Part shown: positions 19,578 through 28,096 of the stretch, piece after piece
Position numbering within the stretch: position 1 is the stretch's first letter
Layout: every line of letters begins with the position of its first letter
NCBI RefSeq assembly: GCF_003864295.1
Contig: NZ_BDQK01000007.1
Location: 59,665 to 123,664 of the forward strand
Source: Aphanothece sacrum FPU1
GTDB taxonomy: Bacteria; Cyanobacteriota; Cyanobacteriia; Cyanobacteriales; Microcystaceae
Length of the DNA: 64,000 nt
Direction of reading: 5' to 3'
The notes under the pieces: model-generated
What the model was told of the DNA's origin: nothing
Database searches by the model: none
Seen by the model: the letters and a program-made list of their open reading frames with translations, nothing else
Program-made: the position numbers and the translations under genes

Positions 19578-19819
19578 GTTTTTTGTTAACAAATCACTTC
19601 TTAACATCTAGAATAATTATTAAGAAAATCTTAAAGTTTAATTCATAATTTCCTAAAATTTAGACTGAAATTATGGTAAACTAATTTTTAGGGAAGTGTT
19701 TTTTGTGATTAATTATGTCATCATTCGTTTACATCAATAAATTCCCTCAAAACTTACTAAACTTTCATCCTCATCTATCACAGTTTAACTGACATAAACA
19801 GGTTTAATTGGAGATTTTT

Positions 19820-22402
19820 ATGACTTATATTGTTGAACATTCTACCCCGACGGCTGCGGATTTTGTCCAAGAAACAATTAATCCTTTAACCACTGCCACT
19901 GGTGTATATGTTACAATTCACGGACATTTCTATCAACCACCGCGAGAAAATCCTTATTTAGATACTATTGAAAGACAAGCAAGTGCCTATCCTTTCCATA
20001 ATTGGAACGAAAGAATTCACCATGAATGTTATCGCACTAATGCCTTTTCTAGAGTTCTAAATTCTCAAGGAGAAGTAATTGGAATTGTCAATAATTATGA
20101 GTATTTAAGCTTTAATATTGGCCCTACATTAATGTCTTGGTTACAGTCTCATGATCCGGAAGTTTATCAACGTATAATAGACGCAGATCATAAGAGTTGC
20201 CAACGTCTTAATGGTCATGGAAATGCTATTGCTCAAGTATATAATCACATTATTTTACCCTTAGGGAATGAACGAGATAAATATACTCAAATTCGTTGGG
20301 GTAAAGAGGATTTTCGGAATCGTTTTGGACGTAACCCGGAAGGAATGTGGTTAGCTGAAACCGCCGTTGATTATGATACTTTAGAAGTATTAATTAATGA
20401 AGAAATTAGCTTTATTATTTTAGCTCCTTCTCAAGCAAAACGGTGTCGTCCTTTTGCCACAGAAGAACAACCATCACCCCAATGGCATGAAGTAGGAGGC
20501 GCACAAATTGATCCTACCCGTCCTTATCGTTGTTTTATCAAAGATGGACGTTATATTGACATTTTCTTCTATGATGGGCCCATTTCTGGAGATATGGGTT
20601 TTGGGGATGTTTTAGAGAGTTCTGGACATTTTGCCGCACGTATTGGACGGGCAGTAAAAGGAGATCATCGTCCCTCTCAAATTATTAGTGTAGCTACCGA
20701 TGGGGAAACTTTTGGTCATCATAAAACCGGAAAAGAAAGATGTTTAGCCTATGCTTTTACGGTAGAATTTCCTCAACGAGGTTGGACAGTTACTAATTAT
20801 GCCCATTATCTAAGTTTATGTCCTCCCAGTTGGGAAGTAGAACTCAAACCCGTTACCGCTTGGAGTTGTGTTCATGGGGTTGATCGTTGGCAAGATGACT
20901 GCGGTTGCGGTGGAGGTGGAGAATGGCATCAAAAATGGCGACGACCCCTACGAGATACATTAAATTGGTTACGGGATCAATTAATTCCTATCTATGAACA
21001 AACTGCTAGTCAATTATTACATGATCCTTGGCGGGCTAGAGATGAGTACATCAACGTTATTTTAGATCGGTCAGTCGAAACTGTTGAAGAATTTTTGAGT
21101 CGTCATCAACATCATCCTCTTTCTCCTGCTGAACAAATTGATGCTTTACGTTTGTTAGAAATACAAAGACATTCTTTGTTAATGTATACCAGTTGTGGCT
21201 GGTTTTTTGAAGAAATTTCTCGCCCCGAAGGAACTCAAATTTTACGTTATGCAGCCCGCGCTTTACAATTAGCTGGAGAAGTGGCTGGGGCCAACTTAGA
21301 AGAAGAATTTATTTCCCGTCTTTCCTGGGCCCCTAGTAATGTTAAAACTTATCAAAATGGGGCGGATGTTTATCGTCATTTGGTAATTTCTGCTCAAATT
21401 GATTTTAATCAAGTGGCGGCCCATTATGCTATTAATTCTCTGTTTAGTTCTTATTCTCCCCAACAACAGGTTTACTGTTATGAGACTCAACAGTTAGACT
21501 ATCAAAAGCAAAATATGGGGGCTTTAACCGTAGCGGTAGGACAACTACGTTTGACCTCAAAAATCACTTGGGAAAGTCATCATTTTGTTTTTGCTGTCTT
21601 ACATTTAGGGGGTTGGGACTTCCATTGTTGTATTCAACCTTTTGTCGGACGTTTGGCTTATACAGAGGTCAAAGAAAAGCTATTTGAAGTGTTTAAACAA
21701 GCTAGTGCTGCCCAAACTATTTTAACTATGGGTAAACTATTTGGGGAACAATCTTTTAGTTTACAACACCTGTTTGCGGAAGAACGTCAGCGTATGATGA
21801 ATTTGTTGATGACTAAAACTAAGAAACAACTTGATCAACTTTATACCCAAGTTTATCGAGATAATTATAGCATTTTAGTGGCGTTTCAACGGGATGAATT
21901 ACCTGTTCCTAAAGAGTTACAAGTAGCTGCTGAAATTGCCCTATCTCATCGCTGTTTAATCACTGTTCAAGCTTTAGCAGAAACTATCCATAACCCTCAA
22001 AAAACTGACACTCATTTAAGTGAGTTAGAAGCGATCGCAACTGAAGCTAATAATTTGTGTTGTAATTTAGAGATTCCTGATGCTAAAAACACTCTAGAAA
22101 CTCTAATTTTACAAAATCTTTCTCAGATTTTATACAAGAGTGATCCCGATGAGATTAACAGTCAAATTGAGAGATTGAGTAAGATTATTGAGGTAGGAAA
22201 ACAATTAAATCTTGGACTATCTTTAGATAAGGCGCAAGAACTTTATTACTCTTTCCTCTATCAACAAATTATTCCTCAATGTCTTAACAACAATGATCAG
22301 CAAAATAGTGATGCTACTTGTCATTGGACACCTTCTCAACTGTGTCCCCTGTTGAATTTTGGTCACACATTGAGTGTTGATGTTAGTCCTTGGTTACAAT
22401 AA
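19820..22402 (+). CDS. Glycoside hydrolase family 57 protein with DUF3536
   Basis: The 860-residue protein begins with a GH57-type barrel: YVTIHGHFYQPPRENPYLD, FHNWNERIHHECYRTN, the Asp-bearing VATDGETFGHHKTGKE, and HGVDRWQDDCGCGGGGEWHQ. A long helical DUF3536 region follows from about residue 330. GH57 enzymes act on alpha-glucans (amylase, branching, glucanotransferase), and glycogen metabolism is the natural context, but this subfamily's reaction is not established. The start is ATG 19820, because GGAG (19810-19813) fits it. The upstream TTG lies inside that site. Confidence 0.9.
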   Translation: MTYIVEHSTPTAADFVQETINPLTTATGVYVTIHGHFYQPPRENPYLDTIERQASAYPFHNWNERIHHECYRTNAFSRVLNSQGEVIGIVNNYEYLSFNIGPTLMSWLQSHDPEVYQRIIDADHKSCQRLNGHGNAIAQVYNHIILPLGNERDKYTQIRWGKEDFRNRFGRNPEGMWLAETAVDYDTLEVLINEEISFIILAPSQAKRCRPFATEEQPSPQWHEVGGAQIDPTRPYRCFIKDGRYIDIFFYDGPISGDMGFGDVLESSGHFAARIGRAVKGDHRPSQIISVATDGETFGHHKTGKERCLAYAFTVEFPQRGWTVTNYAHYLSLCPPSWEVELKPVTAWSCVHGVDRWQDDCGCGGGGEWHQKWRRPLRDTLNWLRDQLIPIYEQTASQLLHDPWRARDEYINVILDRSVETVEEFLSRHQHHPLSPAEQIDALRLLEIQRHSLLMYTSCGWFFEEISRPEGTQILRYAARALQLAGEVAGANLEEEFISRLSWAPSNVKTYQNGADVYRHLVISAQIDFNQVAAHYAINSLFSSYSPQQQVYCYETQQLDYQKQNMGALTVAVGQLRLTSKITWESHHFVFAVLHLGGWDFHCCIQPFVGRLAYTEVKEKLFEVFKQASAAQTILTMGKLFGEQSFSLQHLFAEERQRMMNLLMTKTKKQLDQLYTQVYRDNYSILVAFQRDELPVPKELQVAAEIALSHRCLITVQALAETIHNPQKTDTHLSELEAIATEANNLCCNLEIPDAKNTLETLILQNLSQILYKSDPDEINSQIERLSKIIEVGKQLNLGLSLDKAQELYYSFLYQQIIPQCLNNNDQQNSDATCHWTPSQLCPLLNFGHTLSVDVSPWLQ

Positions 22403-22413
22403 TTAGGACTTAA

Positions 22414-22476
22414 AATGTGGCACGCCGCATCTTGCCTGTGAATACCCCTTAACGGGCAAGATGCCAGTTCCACATT
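22414..22476. repeat. Imperfect palindromic repeat
   Basis: ATGTGGCACGCCGCATCTTGCC on the left pairs with GGCAAGATGCCAGTTCCACAT on the right, leaving about 18 bases between. It sits 11 bp after the GH57 stop and may double as its transcription end. It is followed by a GTAGGTTGGGTTGAGGCACG element related to one near 8447-8469. Confidence 0.6.
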
Positions 22477-22691
22477 TATAGATTGTAGGTTGGGTTGAGG
22501 CACGAAACTCAACAAACCGCCAATCCTAATACACCAAATTAGCAGCAAACAATCTAGTAGTAACATAACACATTTAATGATGACTTTAATGAACCCTTAA
22601 GCAAGGTGTTAGGAAAAGACCATCCTTGGACAATTAATGTACAAAATAATTATCAGATAATGCTGAATGAGATTGGTTAGGAGTTCGGAGT

Positions 22692-22766
22692 GATAATTTT
22701 TCGTACTTTTGGATTATTGATAAAGAAACTAAAGAAACGAGATTTGTTACTTTACTACCTAATTAA
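22692..22766 (+). pseudogene. C-terminal relic of a DUF6883-type gene
   Basis: Twenty-four codons and a stop read SYFWIIDKETKETRFVTLLP, matching the C-terminal pattern of the DUF6883 gene at 62191-62528 (ITVWQQDEGADIIKFITLYP). The frame is closed by a stop just upstream. It is followed by a DUF4926 gene, exactly as at the 62-kb locus. The N-terminal four fifths of the gene are missing. Confidence 0.55.
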
Positions 22767-22779
22767 TAAGGAGTTTATC

Positions 22780-23025
22780 ATGCAATTACCTCTATTCTCA
22801 GAAGTTAGATTAACCACCGATTTACCTAACTATAATTTAAACAAAGGTTGTTCAGCTATTATTGTTGAGCATTTTCAAAATAAAGAAGAAAAAGGTTATT
22901 TATTAGAAGTGTTAGATGAGAATAATCAAGGATATAGGATAATTGCCGTAACTCCTAATCAAATTGAGCTAATCAACTCGTATCACAAAACTAAAGAAAC
23001 CGCAATTTATTTAGGACAAATATAA
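22780..23025 (+). CDS. DUF4926 domain protein
   Basis: The 81-residue protein starts at an ATG with a perfect AAGGAG (22768-22773) six bases upstream. Longer frames starting farther upstream are rejected. The sequence follows DUF4926: FSEVRLTTDLPNYNLNKGCSAIIVEH, then LLEVLDENNQG and IIAVTPNQIELI. A paralogue sits at 62531-62779. DUF4926 genes often follow DUF6883 genes and the pair looks toxin-antitoxin-like, but no activity is known to me. Confidence 0.85.
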   Translation: MQLPLFSEVRLTTDLPNYNLNKGCSAIIVEHFQNKEEKGYLLEVLDENNQGYRIIAVTPNQIELINSYHKTKETAIYLGQI

Positions 23026-23126
23026 TGAAATATAATTATGACTTTTCTCAAGGAAAAAGAGGTGCAGTTCAACCTATTTCCCCTGATAAACCTGTCCTGG
23101 CTGTGTTGGGCAAGGCGAAGTATTAA
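23025..23126 (+). pseudogene. Truncated BrnA-like antitoxin
   Basis: The frame opens on the last base of the DUF4926 stop (TAATG). It encodes MKYNYDFSQGKRGAVQP, the conserved N-terminus of BrnA-like antitoxins, which normally continues into a ribbon-helix-helix (KTRITIRLD...). Here the sequence turns after about 22 residues into repeat DNA (GGGCAAGGC ... GCCTTGCCCCTAC, 23107-23169) and stops at 23126. The DNA-binding domain is lost, so it is probably inactive. Confidence 0.6.
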
Positions 23127-23175
23127 TATTTTGTCGGGGTGTAAATGATTTTCTAATGCCTTGCCCCTACATAAA

Positions 23176-24003
23176 TTATACATTAGTCCCTTGTGCGATA
23201 ATCTTTAATGCTTGTTGATGTAACATAGAATTAGAAGTGGCTAAAACTTCTGTTGATTGACTATTTAAAGGATTTCCTGACCAATCTGTTATGATGGCCC
23301 CAACACCTTCTATAATGGGAATTAAGGCGCAAAAATCATAATATTTCAAATCTGATTCGAGTATGACCATTGGCATCGAACTCCAACCAGTTGCTAAAGA
23401 GACATAATTATAACAATCTCCTCCAAATGCCGTACGTTTACAGACTTTTTGTAATTCTAACGCGATCGCTTGTTGACGTGGAGTGACAAACATTAGAGGG
23501 GTAGTAGAAGTTAAACAAGCATCTTTTATTTGACTGTCTATTTGTTGAGAATAAGGGTTCTCAAATACTTGTCCATTTAAGTAGGGAGAATGTCCTTTTA
23601 TTCCTAACCATCTTTCTTGCAAAATAGGTTGATTAACACAGCCTAATAAGGTTATATTCTCGTCAAGATTAACTAATCCAATTAAAGTCCCAAAAATAGG
23701 TAAGCCTTTTACAAAAGAAGACGTTCCATCAATGGGATCAAGTACCCAATAATAACCATTTTGAGAAGGAATATTTTCTCCTTCTTCTCTAATGATACCA
23801 TCTTGGGGAGCTTCTTTTCTAATTAGATCAACCATGGCATCTTCTGCTTCACGATCAGCAATAGTCACAATAGAAGATCGTTCAAAAATTTTCGTTTCAG
23901 TAACAAGGTTAGGTTGACGAAAATATTTTTTAATCACATCTCCTGATGCTTGGGCGAGTTTATTAGCTAATTTTATTTTAGTAGCTAATTGTTCATTTGT
24001 CAT
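23176..24003 (-). CDS. hisN: Histidinol-phosphatase, inositol-monophosphatase type
   Basis: The IMPase-fold phosphatase is 275 residues long, with motif 1 as GEN near residue 74, motif 2 WVLDPIDGTSSFVKG around residue 85 and the third acidic site in YYDFCALIPIIEGVGA. IMPase-type enzymes can act on inositol phosphates, PAP or histidinol phosphate. The choice of histidinol phosphate rests on context: its start overlaps hisC by 11 bp and hisB lies upstream. Cyanobacteria lack the HisB-N phosphatase, so HisN supplies the step before histidinol dehydrogenase. Confidence 0.85.
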   Translation of the reverse strand: MTNEQLATKIKLANKLAQASGDVIKKYFRQPNLVTETKIFERSSIVTIADREAEDAMVDLIRKEAPQDGIIREEGENIPSQNGYYWVLDPIDGTSSFVKGLPIFGTLIGLVNLDENITLLGCVNQPILQERWLGIKGHSPYLNGQVFENPYSQQIDSQIKDACLTSTTPLMFVTPRQQAIALELQKVCKRTAFGGDCYNYVSLATGWSSMPMVILESDLKYYDFCALIPIIEGVGAIITDWSGNPLNSQSTEVLATSNSMLHQQALKIIAQGTNV

Positions 24004-25045
24004 TTTTTAGGTTCCCAATTTCTTCTAAAAGACGATCAATTTGTGTATTTGTACCAATCGTGATTCTTACATAATTATTAATGAGAGGATGTTTAAAGTG
24101 TCTCACTAATACTTTTCGTTCTTTTAATTTAGTATAAAGGTCTAAAGCTGTCATCCATTGAGGAGAAGCAAGGACAAAATTAGAGTCAGAGTCAAATACT
24201 AAAAACTCTAGGTTTCTCAGAGAAGTAATGAGACGGTTACGAGTTTGACAAACTTGTTGCCAAATTTGCTGATAATAGTCTTGAAATTCAAACGCTTTAG
24301 CCCCTAAAAATTGAGCCAGACGATCTAAATTATAAGAATCTCTTACTTTATCCATTTGTTCAATAATAGCAGGAGAAGCAATGGCAAATCCGACTCGCAT
24401 TCCGGCCAGACTATAACTTTTAGACATGGTACGAGAAATAATTACATTGTCATATTTATGAATAAAATCTAAGTGATTATCCTCAGAAAAATCTACATAA
24501 GCTTCATCAATTAAAACGACTCCTGTTGCTTCTTCACAAGTTTTTTCTAAATACTCTCTGTTAAGGTGTTTACCCACAGGAGGGTTAGGAGAAGCAAGAA
24601 AAATAAGCTTTGCTTCTGAACAAATAAGAGGTTGATCTAATTCAAGATTATGATTAAGAGAAATTTCAATAATGGATGACCCATGTACCCTAGCAATCGT
24701 ATCATACAAAGAATAAGTTAAGTCTAAAAATGCAACGGTTTCTCCAGGATTAACAAATGTTCGTAAAGCAATATTTAAAATATCATCAGAGCCGTTTCCG
24801 GCTAGAATATTCTCAGGAGAAACACCAAAAACTTGAGCCGCAGCTTTTCGTAATTTGGTAGAAACAGGATCGGGATATAATCTAACTTTTTCTAATTCTT
24901 GTTGTAGTCCCTCGAAAATTTCTTGAGGGGGAGAATAGGGGTTTTCATTCGTATTAAGTTTAATATAATCAGTTGTTTGCGGTTGTTCTCCAGGTACATA
25001 ACCTGGGGTTTGACGAACACATTCTCGAATAGGTAACATAGGCAT
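23993..25045 (-). CDS. hisC: Histidinol-phosphate aminotransferase
   Basis: The PLP enzyme converts imidazole-acetol phosphate to histidinol phosphate. It has the N-terminal YIKLNTNENPYSPP, the cofactor region GNGSDDILNIALR, the VLIDEAYVDF aspartate and the PLP lysine in SRTMSKSYSLAGMRVGFA. The length of 350 is normal. It overlaps the hisN start and follows hisB by 184 bp on the same strand. MPMLPIREC and MLPIREC (25039) are both possible starts. Confidence 0.96.
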   Translation of the reverse strand: MPMLPIRECVRQTPGYVPGEQPQTTDYIKLNTNENPYSPPQEIFEGLQQELEKVRLYPDPVSTKLRKAAAQVFGVSPENILAGNGSDDILNIALRTFVNPGETVAFLDLTYSLYDTIARVHGSSIIEISLNHNLELDQPLICSEAKLIFLASPNPPVGKHLNREYLEKTCEEATGVVLIDEAYVDFSEDNHLDFIHKYDNVIISRTMSKSYSLAGMRVGFAIASPAIIEQMDKVRDSYNLDRLAQFLGAKAFEFQDYYQQIWQQVCQTRNRLITSLRNLEFLVFDSDSNFVLASPQWMTALDLYTKLKERKVLVRHFKHPLINNYVRITIGTNTQIDRLLEEIGNLKNDK

Positions 25046-25229
25046 AAGTTTAATGGTTATATTCTGTTAGTATAGCTTAAAATTAGTCAAAACTTTCTTA
25101 AGGAAAGATTAGAAAAATAATAAATATAAAATAGTTCGTTGAATAATTTTGCTGTCAATGATAACAAAATTTATAGCTTACTTTTAAACTATTGTAGGGG
25201 ATTAAAAATGTATTTTACCCCTACTTTAA

Positions 25230-25880
25230 TTAGGCCATTAAAACCCCTTTAGAACTAGGAATAGAATTAGTGCGACGAGGATCAATTTCTAAAGCCATTC
25301 TCATCGATCTAGCAAAAGCTTTAAAAGTTGCTTCAATGATATGATGAGAATTAACTCCATCTAATTGACGAATATGTAAAGTCATTTGACTATGATTAAC
25401 AACTGCAACAAAAAATTCTCTCACTAATTGTGTATCATAATTTCCAACTCTTTGGGTAGGAATTTGTAGACCATAACTTAAATGAGGTCGTCCCGAAAAA
25501 TCCAAAGAAACTTGAACTAAAGCTTCATCTAATGGGGCGATAAAATGACCAAAACGAACAATTCCTTTGCGCTCACCTAAAGCTTTTGCTAATGCTTGAC
25601 CTAAAGTTATTCCTACATCTTCATTAGTATGATGATCATCAATATGAATGTCTCCTGTAGACTTAATTTCTAAGTCAATTAATCCATGAGAAGCAATTTG
25701 ATGTAACATATGATCAAGAAAGGGAATTCCTGTCGCTGCATCACAGTTTCCTTGACCATCTAAATTCAAGGTTACTTGAACATCTGTTTCCTGAGTTGTG
25801 CGGCTAACGGAGGCGATTCTAGGAGCAAAAGATGGTATAATAAGAGGAGAAGAAGGGAGATGAGTATTTTGAGTTTGCAT
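25230..25880 (-). CDS. hisB: Imidazoleglycerol-phosphate dehydratase
   Basis: The enzyme dehydrates imidazole glycerol phosphate in histidine synthesis. It has the duplicated manganese-binding motifs typical of the family: [13 protein letters not shown] and [13 protein letters not shown] in the first half, and [15 protein letters not shown] and [15 protein letters not shown] in the second. The N-terminal 20 residues are variable and a shorter start is possible. It is monofunctional, with no fused phosphatase domain, consistent with a separate hisN two genes downstream. Confidence 0.97.
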   Translation of the reverse strand: MQTQNTHLPSSPLIIPSFAPRIASVSRTTQETDVQVTLNLDGQGNCDAATGIPFLDHMLHQIASHGLIDLEIKSTGDIHIDDHHTNEDVGITLGQALAKALGERKGIVRFGHFIAPLDEALVQVSLDFSGRPHLSYGLQIPTQRVGNYDTQLVREFFVAVVNHSQMTLHIRQLDGVNSHHIIEATFKAFARSMRMALEIDPRRTNSIPSSKGVLMA

Positions 25881-26027
25881 AGGTTCATCAGAAATGAATA
25901 GTCAGGACAACCTCTGTGAGTTTCCCTCTCTTCAGGATATCAAATTAGGGTTCAATTTGTTTCTCAAAAATTACAATAAATGAAAATTTAGTATAAGTAG
26001 GTAGACAAAATTAATTACACAAAATTT

Positions 26028-26088
26028 GTAGGGGCGGGTTTTTTACATAAATCAATGATTCTCAACAAAAAACTAGATAAACCCGCCC
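26028..26088. repeat. Dispersed palindromic repeat, family A (copy 3)
   Basis: GTAGGGGCGGGTTTTTTACAT (26028-26048) pairs with TAAACCCGCCC (26078-26088). The downstream + frame to 26279 starts inside it. Confidence 0.75.
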
Positions 26089-26279
26089 TTACTGCCTTTG
26101 TTAATCAACCATTACGATTATATCAAAACCCGCCGGAGGCAGTTAAATATGTTATCATTAAGACAAGTTTAGATAAAAGTATTTTTCCTAATGATTGTCC
26201 TTATAGTCTAGAGCAATTATTAGATGAAGATTGGTTGCCTATACAAAAAAAATATAATATTTGCTTATATTTTCAATAG
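26089..26279 (+). pseudogene. Possible gene relic joined to repeat copy 3
   Basis: The + frame after the repeat reads NQPLRLYQNPPEAVKYVIIK and ends SLEQLLDEDWLPIQKKYN plus a short tail. It is protein-like and AT-rich, with no recognised family. The only upstream start lies within the repeat, so the original 5' end appears to be lost. The remaining gap to 26497 holds no other gene and would contain the promoter of the next gene. Confidence 0.3.
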
Positions 26280-26497
26280 TTAAATATTAGTTAAACACAA
26301 GAACTAACTCTCATAATATTAATTTCAACAAATTTTGGGATACTTTTAAGCTAATAATGCGTCATCCATGTTGAGAAAGGGAAAGGCATTATGATAGAAT
26401 TGCTGAAATTTGTCATTTCTACCTAAACACCAGATAGTTGACATCCCTTTTTAACCTTGATTGTTCCTCATTTTCACACTGATTGAGTTATTTATTT

Positions 26498-27028
26498 ATG
26501 AAAATATTAGATTCTAAAGGCCGTTTATTTGGAAAAGTTAGTATCCTAGACTTAGGGGCTGCATTAGTGATTTTTTTAGTTATCGTGGGTATTTTTCTTG
26601 TCCCTGGTAAGTCGGGAAGCAGTACCATTGCACAAGTTATTAATAAACCCATTGAAGTTGATGTTATTGTACGAGGTCTTGGGGTACTTGATCCAGAATC
26701 TCTAATTCGTCAATTTGAGGATACCAAAAAGACTAATATTGTGATTCGTAATCAACCTGCGGGAGAGTTTGGAATCAAAAAGGTTCAAACTATTCCAAGA
26801 ACCACTCTTGTTCCTCAACAGGACGGTACGGTTAAAGCCTTACCTGATCCTAGCCCACAAGCTAAATTTTATCAAGATATGATTATCACTTTAGGAGGAG
26901 ACGCACAAGTTACAGAAACGGGTGCAGTTGTTGGTCAACAAAAGGTTAAAATTGGCACTTTAATTGAGTTAGAAGGAAAAGAATATAACTTTAATACAAG
27001 TACCATTGCTGTGAGAGTTCTCAAGTAA
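26498..27028 (+). CDS. DUF4330 membrane-anchored protein
   Basis: The 176-residue protein starts at ATG 26498. It has the DUF4330 opening MKILDSKGRLFGKVSILDLG and one N-terminal transmembrane segment (ALVIFLVIVGIFLVPG). The rest is a soluble domain of strands that include VIVRGLGVLDPE and KVKIGTLIELEGKEYNF. The family is nearly restricted to cyanobacteria and clostridia-like bacteria and has no assigned role. The topology suggests a cytosolic N-terminus with the domain outside. Confidence 0.87.
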   Translation: MKILDSKGRLFGKVSILDLGAALVIFLVIVGIFLVPGKSGSSTIAQVINKPIEVDVIVRGLGVLDPESLIRQFEDTKKTNIVIRNQPAGEFGIKKVQTIPRTTLVPQQDGTVKALPDPSPQAKFYQDMIITLGGDAQVTETGAVVGQQKVKIGTLIELEGKEYNFNTSTIAVRVLK

Positions 27029-27045
27029 TTTAACTAAAAATATCA

Positions 27046-27393
27046 CTATCGTTTTTCAATTTGAGTCATGCGCTTTTCTAAGTTCATGACTCTTTCTTTT
27101 AATTCTATCACTAAGGTTGATAATCTTTCAAATAAGGGTTCGCTACGTCCGATAGCTTCTCCTTCAATAATAGGGGGAGAAGTACCAATAGAAGATTCTC
27201 TAATACGGGAATTACTTTGTTGTTGTCTTAGATCAAGAATAGCAGTTTCTAAGCGACTAACTCGCGCATCTAAACGGTTAATATCTCCACGAATAATATT
27301 ATCATCACTAGCATAAATAGGAGATATTTGAATTATTATTATTATAATAATTAATACGATAATTGTGATTAGGAGTAGTTTGCGATCGCTCAT
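27046..27393 (-). CDS. Membrane-anchored coiled-coil protein
   Basis: The start is ATG 27393 (MSDRKLLL), which avoids overlap with the upstream gene; the longer TTG frame is rejected. Residues 5-27 are a very hydrophobic helix (LLLITIIVLIIIIIIIQI), either a signal anchor or, with PIYA at its end, a cleavable signal. The rest is charged coiled coil in two parts (DINRLDARVSRLETAILDLR and STLVIELKERVMNLEKRM). It lies just downstream of the ATPase/TOPRIM pair on the same strand. Function unknown. Confidence 0.7.
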   Translation of the reverse strand: MSDRKLLLITIIVLIIIIIIIQISPIYASDDNIIRGDINRLDARVSRLETAILDLRQQQSNSRIRESSIGTSPPIIEGEAIGRSEPLFERLSTLVIELKERVMNLEKRMTQIEKR

Positions 27394-27397
27394 TTTC

Positions 27398-28096
27398 TTA
27401 GGTTTCCGTTTCAAATAGGTTTAAAAACATTTTTAAGTCTTCTAAAATAGGATGTTCAAAGTTCCAGATATCTAGTTTCTTTTTCATAATGTAGTCAAAA
27501 CTATTCATACTGCACTTTCTTCCTGCTTGTTTTTGTTCCTGTTTAGAACAAGTATCATATCTTAAGTAAATACTAATCCAAAATTTATCAAAGTCTTTAT
27601 CAGTGGGTTTATATCCATTTTTTTCCATACATTTTCTCCATTCTATTAAACAGTCAGCATGGGGAGAATTTTTAGTTTTAATTGCTTTAAGAACAGTTTC
27701 TAATTCCCCTTTATTATCTACATTAGTAAAATAACAAGCGATTTCTATTTCATTTTGATAGTCGGTAGGTATTGTAATTAACTCTGAGGTATTAGGCAAA
27801 ATTTCTGTATTATTAAAAACACTTTTAACACATTGATTAACCATTTCTAGTCTGTTTTCTATTCCTTGATCATCAATATCAATCACAATACCAATTTTTT
27901 CTATTCCTCTTTTTGGTATATCTGCTTTTAATGCTTTTAAAGTTTTAATTAGTTGTTGATTATTTAATCCTTCTAAACATTCATAGTCATCAATACAAAT
28001 AGGTGTATCAACTTTAATATCATAATTTAGATGATTGATCAAAGCTTCAAGAAATATTTTATCATTCTTACTTTCGACTACTAAAATATTACTCAC
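27398..28096 (-). CDS. DUF3226-like TOPRIM protein, partner of adjacent ATPase
   Basis: The N-terminus fits a TOPRIM fold: strand ILVVE with the invariant glutamate in VESKNDKIFLEAL and, about 70 residues later, the DxD motif in IGIVIDIDDQG. DUF3226 proteins carry this layout and usually accompany an ATPase. The best start is GTG 28096, six bases after AAGGAG and overlapping the ATPase stop in GTGAGTAA, a tight coupling signal. An ATG at 28114 is a weaker option. By family logic it may be a nuclease of an OLD-like pair; activity is inferred. Confidence 0.8.
   Translation of the reverse strand: MSNILVVESKNDKIFLEALINHLNYDIKVDTPICIDDYECLEGLNNQQLIKTLKALKADIPKRGIEKIGIVIDIDDQGIENRLEMVNQCVKSVFNNTEILPNTSELITIPTDYQNEIEIACYFTNVDNKGELETVLKAIKTKNSPHADCLIEWRKCMEKNGYKPTDKDFDKFWISIYLRYDTCSKQEQKQAGRKCSMNSFDYIMKKKLDIWNFEHPILEDLKMFLNLFETET

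Noticed and set aside
27068..27316. 82-codon + frame opposite the coiled-coil gene
   Set aside because: It is antisense to a plausible gene, with no ribosome site or family resemblance.
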